A stretch of 40,655 nucleotides of DNA from Deltaproteobacteria bacterium ADurb.Bin207 (lineage in GTDB: Bacteria > Myxococcota_A > Polyangia > Polyangiales > Polyangiaceae), in NCBI GenBank assembly GCA_002070115.1, contig MWCO01000057.1:1-40655 (forward strand), written 5' to 3'. Below the pieces are notes generated by a model. It was not told where the DNA came from and ran no database searches. It saw nothing but the letters and a program-made list of their open reading frames with translations. Position 1 is the stretch's first letter, and each line of letters starts with the position of its first letter. This document shows, piece after piece, positions 7,658 through 16,322 of the stretch. Both the position numbers and the translations under genes were made by a program.

Positions 7658-8577
7658 CCATGGGAATGCGACGAGCTTTCGTGTGGGCCGGAGGCGGAAT
7701 GGCAGTGGTGACCGCTGCGGTGGCTGGATGGTTGCTTTTCGGCGGTCCGGATGTGTGGTCATCGGCCGAGGCAGCGGCCGCCCAATCCGCTCCGGCCATG
7801 GAGCCTACACCCGCTATTCGCGCCGAGGGGCGTGTCAGCACCTATCCGGGAGACCAAGTGCATCTGGGCACGGAATTGGGCGGTACCATCACGCGTCTTC
7901 ATGTCCGTGAGGGGGAAACCGTAAAAAAGGGCGATATCTTGGTGGAATTCGATGATACGACCCTGCGCGCAGCCTTGGGGGAAGCCAAAGCAGGCGTTCA
8001 TGCCCACAATGCCCGAGCTGGATTCCATGTCAAAGAGACCCAGCGCTTGAAAACCCTATCGGATAGCGGAGCCGTACCCCCACGGGAACTCGATCGCGCC
8101 AAAAGCGAGCGCAACGCGACCTTCGCCGAAACCGCCGTCGCCCTGTCCACCGTCAAACGCATCGAAGCCGACCTGGCGAAAACCGTCCTGCGCGCCCCCA
8201 TCGACGGCACCATCATCGCCTGCTCGGTCGAACAAGGCGAAACCTTACCGCCCATGGCCCAACTGCTCACGATCGCCAATCTCGATCGCTTACGTATCGT
8301 CGCTGAAGTGGATGAATTCGATGCCGCAAGGGTCGAACTCGGCTCCGAGGCAACGATCACCGCGGAAGGACTGGACACCTCCTGGGATGCCAAGGTGGAA
8401 GAAGTGCCTGGAGCCCTCGTGCCCAAAGGCCTGAAACCTCGGGATCCTGCCCGACCCGTCGACACACGCGTGCTGCTCGTCAAACTCGGATTGTTGCAGC
8501 CAACCCCATTGAAGCTTGGACAACGGGTGGAAGTTCGCATCCATCTACCCCCCACCCACGCCTCGGAGGGCCGCTAA
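7654..8577 (+). CDS. HlyD/DevB-like periplasmic adaptor (membrane fusion protein)
   Basis: A 307-residue adaptor with one N-terminal membrane anchor (about residues 8-30, rich in Ala, Val and Gly). A biotinyl-lipoyl-like half follows (LGGTITRLHVREGETVKKGD), then a coiled-coil hairpin (about 115-160) and the return lipoyl half (TVLRAPIDGTI, VEQGETL), then a beta-barrel with VEVRIHLP at the end. The hairpin is short compared with typical MacA proteins and resembles DevB/HlyD adaptors that link an ABC pump to an outer-membrane TolC-type channel. The ATG at 7654 overlaps the ATPase stop codon and gives a proper anchor, so it is preferred to the upstream in-frame ATG at 7615. No TolC gene lies in the window, so the channel must be encoded elsewhere. 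Confidence 0.92.
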   Translation: MTMGMRRAFVWAGGGMAVVTAAVAGWLLFGGPDVWSSAEAAAAQSAPAMEPTPAIRAEGRVSTYPGDQVHLGTELGGTITRLHVREGETVKKGDILVEFDDTTLRAALGEAKAGVHAHNARAGFHVKETQRLKTLSDSGAVPPRELDRAKSERNATFAETAVALSTVKRIEADLAKTVLRAPIDGTIIACSVEQGETLPPMAQLLTIANLDRLRIVAEVDEFDAARVELGSEATITAEGLDTSWDAKVEEVPGALVPKGLKPRDPARPVDTRVLLVKLGLLQPTPLKLGQRVEVRIHLPPTHASEGR

Positions 8578-8581
8578 AGCC

Positions 8582-9490
8582 ATGCTCGAACGCTTGCGCG
8601 ATGCACTGATCGACCGTCGAATCCGCTCCAAAGCGGCCATCCACCACACCCCCCTCGACCGATACCGCGTTCGTATCGCCAGAGACGTGCACCAACACGA
8701 AGACGCTTTCCGATTGCTGCACGTTGCCTATGCCTTCCAAGGCATCGAAAATATCCGAAGTGATAAGTTGCGGATCACCCCGCAACACGTCCTGCCGGAA
8801 GCCACCGTTTTCGTGGCATACGAAGGGGAGCAATGCGTGGGCACCATGACGGTAACCCTCGACTCACCCGCTGGAATTCCTGTAGAAAAGGACTATCCCG
8901 AAGCTATCGAGCGATTACGGAATCACGGTTCGACCCTTGTCGAATATGGCTCCCTCGCGGTGGTGCGCCGCTGCTGGAGCACAGGCGTGGTCGTGTTATT
9001 GAACATTGCCGCATCCTACTGGGCTATTCACATGCTCGAGGCCACGGATATCGTGATGGGCGTGAACCCCAAAGCCCTGCCCTTGTACCGAAGTCTGTAC
9101 GGTTTTCGTCCCTTGGGAAAACCCAAACAACACGCGGAACTCACCGCTCCGGTGGCCGCCATGAGCCTGCGCATTGCCGATGGCCTGGCCCATACTCGTA
9201 AATATTGGCCCAAACCCATGGCCTCCGGACGAACCATCGCGGAGCATTATGCGATAGAGCTTCCGGAATGCATCGAGATCCCCGCGCGACTATCCTCGCG
9301 GGAAGTGACCAGATGGAAACTGCCTCGTTCCGTGTTTCAAGAATTGTTCATCAATCGCTCCGATCGCCTCGACACTTTGGACCCCACCACACTCGCCTAC
9401 CTCAAACGGTGGCGAAGCGATCAAACTCTTCAAGCTAGTGAAAATACAAAGGATTTTTTCATAAAGGGAAGTCCCCATGCAACCTGGTGA
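8582..9490 (+). CDS. FeeM-like N-acyl amino acid synthase (GNAT fold)
   Basis: A 302-residue protein with the core of the FeeM/PEP-CTERM-associated acyltransferase family: RVRIARDVHQHEDAFRLLHVAY (29-50), an internal VFVAYEGEQCVGTMTVTLD strand pair (77-94), the family-typical VEYGSLAV (120-127) and the VNPKALPLYRSLYGFRPLG segment (161-179), which corresponds to the VNPxHxxFYxxxxGF motif. FeeM enzymes join long-chain acyl groups from acyl carrier protein to an amino acid amine such as that of tyrosine. About 100 residues beyond the GNAT core are unassigned. GGAGGG at 8565-8570 fixes the ATG at 8582. Its 3' end overlaps the kinase gene by 14 bases. Lying inside an ABC exporter operon, it may make the exported molecule. 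Family assignment is fairly firm; the substrate is unknown. Confidence 0.85.
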   Translation: MLERLRDALIDRRIRSKAAIHHTPLDRYRVRIARDVHQHEDAFRLLHVAYAFQGIENIRSDKLRITPQHVLPEATVFVAYEGEQCVGTMTVTLDSPAGIPVEKDYPEAIERLRNHGSTLVEYGSLAVVRRCWSTGVVVLLNIAASYWAIHMLEATDIVMGVNPKALPLYRSLYGFRPLGKPKQHAELTAPVAAMSLRIADGLAHTRKYWPKPMASGRTIAEHYAIELPECIEIPARLSSREVTRWKLPRSVFQELFINRSDRLDTLDPTTLAYLKRWRSDQTLQASENTKDFFIKGSPHATW

Positions 9491-10688
9491 CGTCTTTGCG
9501 GACCGATACCGCATCACTCGCATCCTTTCGGTCGGCCAGATGGCCACGGTTTGCGCGGCCGACCATACGCTGACACGCCAGTCGGTCGTTCTCAAGTTGA
9601 TCCGCGGCAATTGTCTTCCGGGTTCGCCGGATCCGACGGCATGGGAAGTCAGGTTTCGCCGGGAGGTCCGCGCCGCGGCCGGTATAGACAGCAAGCATGC
9701 GGTTCGCATCCTGGACGCTGCCATCGACACGGCCACAGGAATTTCTTATCTGGCCATGGAAGAACTCCAAGGCGAGGACTTATCCGAAACGATCCGGCGC
9801 ATCGGGTGTTTCCCGCCCCATATCGCGCTTCGTCTGCTGTCGCAAGCGTGCCACGCGGTGCAGGCGGCCCACGAAGTTGGGGTCGTGCATCGCGATATCA
9901 AACCGAGCAATCTTTTTCTTGCGGAAAACAAGGACGGCACGGTAACCGTCAAGCTCCTGGATTTTGGTTTGGCCAAGGCGTTTGCCGACGGAATGGGACT
10001 GATGAGCCTGGCGGACGTCACGGACGCGGGCAAGGTACTCGGCACTCCGAGCTTCATGTCTCCGGAGCAAGCGCAGGATCCGAGGAGGGTCGATCATCGG
10101 ACGGATATTTGGTCCTTGAGCGCGGTGCTGTACCGGATGCTTTGCGGTCAATCTCCTTTTTCGGGTCCGGAGGGGACGGCCGGCACGTTGATTGAGCTAG
10201 CGACGGGCTCCCGGGATCCGGATCCCGTACAAAACACGGCGCCGTGGATTCAACCTGGGGTTGCCGCCATCGTTCATCGGGGGCTTCAACGGGATCTTCG
10301 ACAACGATATGCCCGTGTGGAGGATATGCATCAAGATATTCTGGAATGGCTGGATCATCAGGACTCGTGCAATGTCGCTGAAATTGTGTCCCTGTCTCGT
10401 CAGCAACGGCAAACTCTGGCACCCATGATGACCGAAGCGGATCTTTGCCTGGGTCAGCCGCGCGTGGGGTTTCGCTCAGCTATCGATGAACAACAACCCC
10501 CCCGCTCATCGCAAACCAATCTACGTATTTCGTCGATAACCAGACATCTTCGACGATGGCTGGCGGTGGGGGGAGTGCTGGCGGGAATGACGAGTGCCGA
10601 AGGGCAGGGTCATGGTTCAACCCCAGGGACATCGCTCCTCGCTGAAGGGGTGTCACCGAATGTCTCCGCGAGCCTTTGGGTTCCCTAA
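9477..10688 (+). CDS. Serine/threonine protein kinase
   Basis: A 403-residue Hanks-type kinase. The ATP-binding lysine is Lys40 (VVLKLIR), with Glu63 as the likely partner, HRDIKPSN at 138-145, DFG at 162-164, and SPE (for APE) at 195-197 in the activation segment after GTPSFM. The glycine loop LSVGQMATV is poorer in glycine than usual (normally GxGxxG), which could affect ATP binding. The catalytic domain ends near residue 310. The tail is about 90 residues with a short hydrophobic stretch (WLAVGGVLAGM, about 363-373) and no PASTA or other sensor domain. AGGGAAG sits before the ATG. The gene overlaps the acyltransferase by 14 bases and ends 18 bases before the first permease, so it is co-transcribed with the exporter and probably regulates it or the acyltransferase. 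Confidence 0.95.
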   Translation: MQPGDVFADRYRITRILSVGQMATVCAADHTLTRQSVVLKLIRGNCLPGSPDPTAWEVRFRREVRAAAGIDSKHAVRILDAAIDTATGISYLAMEELQGEDLSETIRRIGCFPPHIALRLLSQACHAVQAAHEVGVVHRDIKPSNLFLAENKDGTVTVKLLDFGLAKAFADGMGLMSLADVTDAGKVLGTPSFMSPEQAQDPRRVDHRTDIWSLSAVLYRMLCGQSPFSGPEGTAGTLIELATGSRDPDPVQNTAPWIQPGVAAIVHRGLQRDLRQRYARVEDMHQDILEWLDHQDSCNVAEIVSLSRQQRQTLAPMMTEADLCLGQPRVGFRSAIDEQQPPRSSQTNLRISSITRHLRRWLAVGGVLAGMTSAEGQGHGSTPGTSLLAEGVSPNVSASLWVP

Positions 10689-10706
10689 CGCCAAGCGAGG
10701 GACCGC

Positions 10707-11834
10707 GTGGTCGATCTGGCTCGAAAAAACCTGCTGCATGATAAGGCGAGGCTGGTGCTCACGCTGGCGGGCGTAAGCTTTTCCGTCTGCCTCGTGCTCG
10801 TCCAGGTGGGGTTGTTCATGGGGATGTTGGACAACGCCTCGCTCATCATTGATAGAACGGACGCGGATATTTGGATCACCTCACGAAACACGCCCAATGT
10901 GGATTTCGGCCAGGCCTTTTCGGATAGGTATGTCGACCGGGTGCGGTCCACCCCGGGCGTGGCCAGAGCGGATAATCTCGTCGTATTTTACTTTGATATG
11001 GCGCTTCCCACGGGAAAAGAAGAGCGAACCATCGGTTATGCCATGAGCGATCTGGCCGCCTGGGGTTTGCCCTGGAGCTTGGTCGAAGGAAGCGCCAAAG
11101 ACCTCCGAAGCGGTCCGTTCATCGTTCTGGACCGTTCCGCCCGACGGCGTTTTGGTCCTTTTCAGGTGGGAGATTACCGCGAAATGAGCGGAAAACGCGT
11201 TCGCATCGTGGGTATGACCACGGGTGCCATGTCCTTTACCACCATGCCCGTCATGTTTCTCGACCACAACCTGGCCCAATCCCTCGCGCCCGAAGTGCTC
11301 GAAGACAAAACCATGTATATCGTGGCCAAGCTGAGCCCCGGGGCCGATCACGCCGCTGTATGCCAAGAGTTGCGAAAACGCCTCCCTTACAACGACGTCT
11401 GGAGTCGGGATGACTGGCGTACGCAAACAAGGATGTATTGGATCGTCGTGGTGGGGCTGGGTCTCAATATGTTGCTGACCGTCAGCCTGGGCTGTTTGGT
11501 GGGAGTCGCGGTCGTGGCCCAGACTTTGTACACATCCACCATCAAACAGTTGCCGGAGTTTGGAACCCTGAAGGCCATTGGAGCAAGCAATTTCGATATT
11601 TATCGTCTATTGGGGCGTCAATCGCTGCTGGTGGCGCTCGTTGGCTTCGTTCTTGGGGTTGGGCCGGCGCTGCTGCTTCGCGTGGCGCTCCAATCGATGG
11701 AACTCAAGGTATTGATGCCCGGCTGGCTGCTCATCACTGTTTTTTTCAGTACCTTGGCGCTCTGCCTGGCCGCCGCGTCGGTGTCGTTTCGAAAAGTGGC
11801 GTCCATCGATCCGGCCATCGTCTTCCGGGGATAG
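10707..11834 (+). CDS. ABC transporter permease, DevC/FtsX type (first paralogue)
   Basis: A 375-residue permease with one N-terminal transmembrane helix (about 14-40), a large extracytoplasmic domain, and three C-terminal helices (about 248-275, 303-328, 336-362), the topology of MacB/DevC/FtsX permeases. It starts at a GTG (10707), supported by GCGAGGGA upstream and by alignment with the neighbouring paralogue, which begins with the same residues MVDLA. It ends with SIDPAIVFRG, the family-typical tail. Residues 45-80 (DADIWITSR..NVDFGQAFSDRYVDRV) and the RADNLVV block are shared with the second permease. It likely pairs with the ATPase at 6974 and the adaptor at 7654. Confidence 0.92.
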   Translation: MVDLARKNLLHDKARLVLTLAGVSFSVCLVLVQVGLFMGMLDNASLIIDRTDADIWITSRNTPNVDFGQAFSDRYVDRVRSTPGVARADNLVVFYFDMALPTGKEERTIGYAMSDLAAWGLPWSLVEGSAKDLRSGPFIVLDRSARRRFGPFQVGDYREMSGKRVRIVGMTTGAMSFTTMPVMFLDHNLAQSLAPEVLEDKTMYIVAKLSPGADHAAVCQELRKRLPYNDVWSRDDWRTQTRMYWIVVVGLGLNMLLTVSLGCLVGVAVVAQTLYTSTIKQLPEFGTLKAIGASNFDIYRLLGRQSLLVALVGFVLGVGPALLLRVALQSMELKVLMPGWLLITVFFSTLALCLAAASVSFRKVASIDPAIVFRG

Positions 11835-11843
11835 GAGGATCCC

Positions 11844-12971
11844 ATGGTGGATCTTGCGATAAAAAGCCTATTTCACGATAAAACCCGGTTGCTTATCACG
11901 CTTTGCGGCGTGGCTTTCGCGGTCACGCTCGTCTTGTCCCAGGTCGGACTTTTTCTCGGTCTGCTCAATAATGCCTCCGTGACCATAGAAAACTGCCGAG
12001 CCCACCTGTGGATCGCTTCCCACAGCTCGCCCAACGTGGACTTCGGACATACCTTCTCAGACCGTTATGTCCATCGAGTTCGCGCTGTCCCCGGCGTGAA
12101 ACGTGCCGATAACCTCATCGTCTACTACTTACCCGTCGTGCAGCCTTCCGGCGCCGTCGTCACCACCATCGTCTATGCGATGAAAAACTTCAGCGCCTGG
12201 GGCCTTCCTTGGGATGTGCGGCAAGGTAATCTTGATGATCTGCGACGGGGATCCAACATATTCATCGATGAGTCGGCGGGACGGACGTTCGACCCTTTCG
12301 CCCTTGGAGAGTATCGAGAAACCCAAGGATATCGTCTGCAAATCGTGGGAACGACCAAGGGGGCGGTATCGTTTACCACCTATCCCATGATGTTTCTCGA
12401 TATTTCCACGATGCGTTCCGTACTGCCGGACTTGACGGAAGGCCAAACCACTTTTGTGTTGGTCGAACTCGAACCCGACGCGGATGTCGAGCAAACGCGC
12501 GAAATTTTGCGCCAAAGGTTGCCCCACCACGATGTGTGGACAAAGGCGGAATGGCGTCAAATGTCGCGGGAATACTGGATCGTCACGACCGGCTTGGGGT
12601 TCAATATCTTCGTCACGGCGGCGTTGGGCTGTCTGGTCGGCTTGGTCATCGTCGCCCAAACCCTGTATGCCTCTACCTTGGAACACGTGCATGAATACGC
12701 GACATTCAAAGCCATCGGGGGGAATAACAAGAGTATCTACTGGATGTTGACGAAACAGGCTTTCATCTGCGCCGTATTGGGATTTCTGATGGGTCTTTGC
12801 CCCGTGTTGGCGATGCAGGCGTGGGTGCCGAAACTAGGTCTTTCGTTGGTCACCCCGGCATGGCTGGTAGCCTCGGTATTCGGAGGGGCTGTATTGCTAT
12901 GTTTGGCCTCCGCTACAGCCTCTTTTCGCACCATCGCCACCGTCGATCCCGCCCTGGTGTTTCGCGGCTAA
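11844..12971 (+). CDS. ABC transporter permease, DevC/FtsX type (second paralogue)
   Basis: Also 375 residues and collinear with the preceding gene along its whole length: MVDLAIKSLFHDKTRL, NVDFGHTFSDRYVHRV, RADNLIVYY, GAVSFTT, HHDVWTKAEWRQ, ALGCLVGLVIVAQTLYAST and the TVDPALVFRG tail. The two are tandem duplicates that have diverged, suggesting a heterodimeric membrane part rather than a homodimer. A strong Shine-Dalgarno (AGGAGGA) lies nine bases after the first permease stop, just before the ATG. This is the last gene of the operon; the next gene downstream is convergent, and the 128-base gap shows no obvious terminator hairpin. Confidence 0.92.
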   Translation: MVDLAIKSLFHDKTRLLITLCGVAFAVTLVLSQVGLFLGLLNNASVTIENCRAHLWIASHSSPNVDFGHTFSDRYVHRVRAVPGVKRADNLIVYYLPVVQPSGAVVTTIVYAMKNFSAWGLPWDVRQGNLDDLRRGSNIFIDESAGRTFDPFALGEYRETQGYRLQIVGTTKGAVSFTTYPMMFLDISTMRSVLPDLTEGQTTFVLVELEPDADVEQTREILRQRLPHHDVWTKAEWRQMSREYWIVTTGLGFNIFVTAALGCLVGLVIVAQTLYASTLEHVHEYATFKAIGGNNKSIYWMLTKQAFICAVLGFLMGLCPVLAMQAWVPKLGLSLVTPAWLVASVFGGAVLLCLASATASFRTIATVDPALVFRG

Positions 12972-13099
12972 AAGCGTGTTCCGAAGCGAACCCCGTCCAT
13001 GCCGACGGATCGCTAGAGGCTTGTTGCGACGACATCCTGTCCCCATCCGGACGGCCATCATGATAGTCCAATTAAATCCATGAGTTGAATACAAATAGG

Positions 13100-14956
13100 C
13101 TATTGGGTAGTATCACAATAGACCCGCATGCGCCCCGATTTCATATAGGGGGACAACCAGCGCGTTTCGAAAAAGATCTCGTCTGGCGTGTACTCGATAT
13201 TGTCGAAGGCACTATGAAAATACCATGTCCAGCTCCCCGGCGTGTGACCCGTATCGGCACCCAATGGGGGCGTCGGCACGTCCTGCACAGAACCGTCGTC
13301 GCCGATAGTCACGATTCGAACCGTGTTTTTGCCGACATCATCGCCAATAAAAATGACCATATACCGCGATTTCCACCAGAAAGCACCGCTGTCCCCGTGT
13401 CGAAAAGGTCCCCCATCCCATGCAATCGGATCACCTCGAAGCTCACCATTTCCGGAAAAAAGCTGACAACGGGCGGAATACGGATCGCTAAAGTCGCTTC
13501 GGAACGTATGACCACATACCAACGCCCCATGGTTGCTGACGGCCATAAAAGGCCATGTGTACTGCTCGGTGGGCAAAGCGTGCGTGGCCACCACCGTCGT
13601 TCCATCGAGAAACACGACTTTTTTCGAACTCGTCCCCATCACGATCCAATGGGTTCCTGTCCACGCGACATCGCTCCAACCAAGTCCATCAAGCTCCACA
13701 CTCGCCACCGGCTCGAACTGCGTATTCAACTCTTCGAAGAAAGCCTGCGTGCCAGAACGAATGGAAAGCATGCCTATCCGTTTGCCGTTCCAGCCAATCG
13801 CCCGTCCCAGGTTGGTCGCCACCGGAACTCCCACGGAAAGTCCGTCGGCGTTGGCGCGAAATAGCATACCAGAAGCCAAAATGACCGCTAGATCCCCCGT
13901 CCACACCAAATCATCGGTTCGGGAAAACGGATTCTTCACGTTCTTATCCGCAATCATGGTCGTGCTCAAATGGCTGCCATCGCTCCCCCAACGCGCAAGA
14001 TATAATTTATAATTCTGACCTTGACCATACGGTTCTTCTTTTCCCACATAGGCGAAAAGATGCTCCTTGCCCGTCCACGCGCTGCGCGCGGCTTCCCACG
14101 ACCCAAGCGTAAGCCCATCCGGTGATTGGATTCGATCCCATCGAACGGAATCAGGGGGACAGTAAGCCACAACCTCACACCCATCATCGATGAACCCGTT
14201 GCGGTCGTCGTCCAACCCATTGCCACATATCTCTTGGGTCAAACCCCCATCGTCCTCTACCGTCCCCGTATCCACTCCCGCATCTTCCCCCCCATCAGGC
14301 TCACCACACCCATCATCCACCAGGCCGTTGCAATCATTGTCAATCCCATCGCCGCAAGTCTCTTCGGCAGGAAAGACGACGCCTACACAATCGGACCAGG
14401 TACCATTCGATTGACAGGTCTGTTGTCCCGGTTTGCACGGCAAAGAAAGGTTGGGAGACCAACCGCAACTTCTCGATTCTCCCACGGTACCACAATCACA
14501 TCCTTCGTCGACCGCCCCATCGCAATCGTTATCCACTCCGTCACAGAGTTCTTCGGTGGGCGTCACGGCACCGGAACAATCCCCAACCCAAAACGAAAAC
14601 TCACCCCGACCGGGGCAAAGCATCAGCCCATCGGCGCATTCGCCTTGGTGTCTTGCCTCAATCGGCCCAGGAAAGCAGGGCGCAATCTGGCCTGGGGTAC
14701 ACGGACACCCATCGTCCACGAATCCGTCGCCATCGCTGTCCAGGCCATCGCCGCACTTGCCTTCTGCCACCCCCGGGAGTTTTCCTTCGATTTTTCCGGT
14801 ATTTTCACCGATATTCACGGTGCTCGTGCATGCTGCGGCAACCACGAGGGCAAAAAGGACAGCCCAAGCTGCCCTTGCAGGTCTTTTTGTCCGAAGTCCA
14901 TGTCCACGGCCGGAATGGTTCGTGGGTTGTCCCGGCGTTCGAGACTTTTCACTCAT
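13100..14956 (-). CDS. Lipoprotein with MopE-type metal-binding repeats
   Basis: From the ATG at 14956 the protein has 618 residues. A signal peptide ends in a lipobox (VVAAAC). Four Cys/Asp-rich motifs of the MopE type follow: CGDGLDSDGDGFVDDGC, CDGVDNDCDGAVDEGC, CGDGIDNDCNGLVDDGC and CGNGLDDDRNGFIDDGC, which resemble calcium-binding DxDxDG loops closed by cysteines. The remaining 350 residues contain repeated Trp-rich strands (SAWTGKEHLFAYVG, DDLVWTGDLAVIL, DVAWTGTHWIVMG) suggesting a beta-propeller. The start overlaps the end of the upstream gene by eight bases, so it is the last gene of the sigma factor operon. Such proteins are common and multicopy in myxobacteria; their role is surface-associated and mostly unknown. 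Confidence 0.88.
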   Translation of the reverse strand: MSEKSRTPGQPTNHSGRGHGLRTKRPARAAWAVLFALVVAAACTSTVNIGENTGKIEGKLPGVAEGKCGDGLDSDGDGFVDDGCPCTPGQIAPCFPGPIEARHQGECADGLMLCPGRGEFSFWVGDCSGAVTPTEELCDGVDNDCDGAVDEGCDCGTVGESRSCGWSPNLSLPCKPGQQTCQSNGTWSDCVGVVFPAEETCGDGIDNDCNGLVDDGCGEPDGGEDAGVDTGTVEDDGGLTQEICGNGLDDDRNGFIDDGCEVVAYCPPDSVRWDRIQSPDGLTLGSWEAARSAWTGKEHLFAYVGKEEPYGQGQNYKLYLARWGSDGSHLSTTMIADKNVKNPFSRTDDLVWTGDLAVILASGMLFRANADGLSVGVPVATNLGRAIGWNGKRIGMLSIRSGTQAFFEELNTQFEPVASVELDGLGWSDVAWTGTHWIVMGTSSKKVVFLDGTTVVATHALPTEQYTWPFMAVSNHGALVCGHTFRSDFSDPYSARCQLFSGNGELRGDPIAWDGGPFRHGDSGAFWWKSRYMVIFIGDDVGKNTVRIVTIGDDGSVQDVPTPPLGADTGHTPGSWTWYFHSAFDNIEYTPDEIFFETRWLSPYMKSGRMRVYCDTTQ

Positions 14957-15749
14957 GGCGCTTGCTCTTGGGTGCATCGGAGGGTCGGTGAGCGGGAGCC
15001 GACGATGAGCTGCTCGGCTGCCCCGTAACGTGTTCTATTTTTTTTCGGTGCGCGCTATCTGGATTGTCTTTCAAAAACGCTCGCGAACGGTCTTTGGCTT
15101 CTTCGTCGTGGCCGAGCCGTTGCAAAGCCTCGACCATGAGCACCTCCCGTTCTTGTGCGAGCATGCCATGAGGGTAACGGCGCGCGTGTTCTCGGCACAA
15201 ACTCAGGGTACGTTGAGGATGGCTATGCAGTGCCCGCTGAGCTTGTTGGATAAGGTCGAGTTCGGAAGGTACGGCGGATGCTGGTTTGCTTTCGGCAGGG
15301 CGCACGATCTTCGGCTCGTCCAGAACGGATGCAGAAGAAACGGGGGGTTGCACAATCTGTGGCGATGAACTCGCCGCCAGGGTGGGCAACGACGGCGCGC
15401 TCGTTGCGGAAGAGCCAGAAGGGAAAACAGCCGCGGGCGATGGTGGACGAGTGGCAAACCACAGCAATCCCCCAACCACGGCGGCAAGCAACACCGCGCT
15501 GGCGCTTTTTAGGATGGGCAACGACAAAATAGTCGGTGCGGGCGGGGGTTCGACGGGAGAAGAAGCAGGATGGGGAGGCGACGGTTCAGGAGGCTGCTCA
15601 GGGCCAGAAGGACCAGCCAGACCCAAACCCGCTCGCAGTCTTTCGACCGCTTCAGGCGACGGACCGCGAGCACGCATGGCGGCGAGCCCAACCTGCACGG
15701 GAACCGGCAAGCTTGCGTCGTCGCGAGAATCAAAGGATTCATCCTGCAT
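14949..15749 (-). CDS. Single-pass membrane protein, probable anti-sigma partner
   Basis: A 266-residue protein with an acidic/neutral cytoplasmic N-terminus (1-80, Pro-rich from about 50), one transmembrane helix at about 81-100 (SASAVLLAAVVGGLLWFAT) and a Ser/Pro/Ala-rich periplasmic part. The latter contains a TPR-like helical segment (about 170-235: QRTLSLCREHARRYPHG, LMVEALQRLGHDEEAKDR). No HxxxCxxC zinc anti-sigma motif is visible. It overlaps the ECF sigma gene upstream by 11 bases and the MopE-like gene downstream by eight. The pairing and topology suggest that it holds or tunes the sigma factor. That role is inferred from position. Confidence 0.8.
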   Translation of the reverse strand: MQDESFDSRDDASLPVPVQVGLAAMRARGPSPEAVERLRAGLGLAGPSGPEQPPEPSPPHPASSPVEPPPAPTILSLPILKSASAVLLAAVVGGLLWFATRPPSPAAVFPSGSSATSAPSLPTLAASSSPQIVQPPVSSASVLDEPKIVRPAESKPASAVPSELDLIQQAQRALHSHPQRTLSLCREHARRYPHGMLAQEREVLMVEALQRLGHDEEAKDRSRAFLKDNPDSAHRKKIEHVTGQPSSSSSAPAHRPSDAPKSKRHE

Positions 15750-16290
15750 CGACGACCTCCTGAGGGTTGGGTTCTCGAAAAGCGGCGATCACATGCTCAC
15801 GGGCTGCTTTCACACGAGAATACGCGGTTTGTAACGGACATCCAAGCGCTTGCGCCACCTCCTGAATCGAGAGTTGTTCGACTTCACGCAAAATAAATGC
15901 CATTCGCTGCTCTTCTTTGAGTTCTCCAAGCACGGACTCGAGCCTGGTCAAGGCTTCCACCTGTTCATTTCGGGCATGTTGACCCATATCGGCACTGTCT
16001 TTTCCGGGATCACTTGCGAGCTGTTCCCTGCGAACATGCGCTCTTCGTCGATGGGAAGCAGCAACCCGTCGGGCAATCCCGAACAGCCAAGAGCGCAAAC
16101 AAGAAGGGTCATTCAATGTCGCGAGTTTTTTCGCCACGATGATGAATACTTCTTGGGCTGCGTCTTCCACATCGTCACCGCGGATTCCATGATGTTCGAG
16201 CACCCGCCAAACGAAACTCACATGGCTTTCGAACACTTGCGAAAACTCGAGTCGAGGACCCGATGATTCATCCATATCCGCAAGAGCCAT
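15739..16290 (-). CDS. ECF-subfamily RNA polymerase sigma factor
   Basis: A 183-residue sigma-70-family protein with region 2 (FSQVFESHVSFVWRVL, then DDVEDAAQEVF, then LRSWLFGIARRVAASHRRR) and region 4 (LGELKEEQRMAFILREVEQL, QEVAQALGCPLQTAYSRVKAAREHV), joined by a short linker and lacking region 3, as usual for ECF factors. It directs transcription of a specific regulon in response to an envelope signal. It is followed with overlap by the membrane protein gene and preceded at 33 bases by an outer-membrane-type protein, consistent with an envelope sensing operon. The ATG at 16290 is taken as start; the ATG five codons on is an alternative. Confidence 0.94.
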   Translation of the reverse strand: MALADMDESSGPRLEFSQVFESHVSFVWRVLEHHGIRGDDVEDAAQEVFIIVAKKLATLNDPSCLRSWLFGIARRVAASHRRRAHVRREQLASDPGKDSADMGQHARNEQVEALTRLESVLGELKEEQRMAFILREVEQLSIQEVAQALGCPLQTAYSRVKAAREHVIAAFREPNPQEVVDAG

Positions 16291-16322
16291 GCTGCCTACC
16301 GTCCGAAATTCTGATAAGTTTG

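Noticed and set aside
10707..12971. The two permease genes as one gene broken by a frameshift
   Set aside because: Each has its own start with ribosome site, full length, stop and family tail; they are tandem paralogues.
12972..13099. Terminator between the convergent exporter operon and MopE-like gene
   Set aside because: Only a 4-base stem without a T run was seen.
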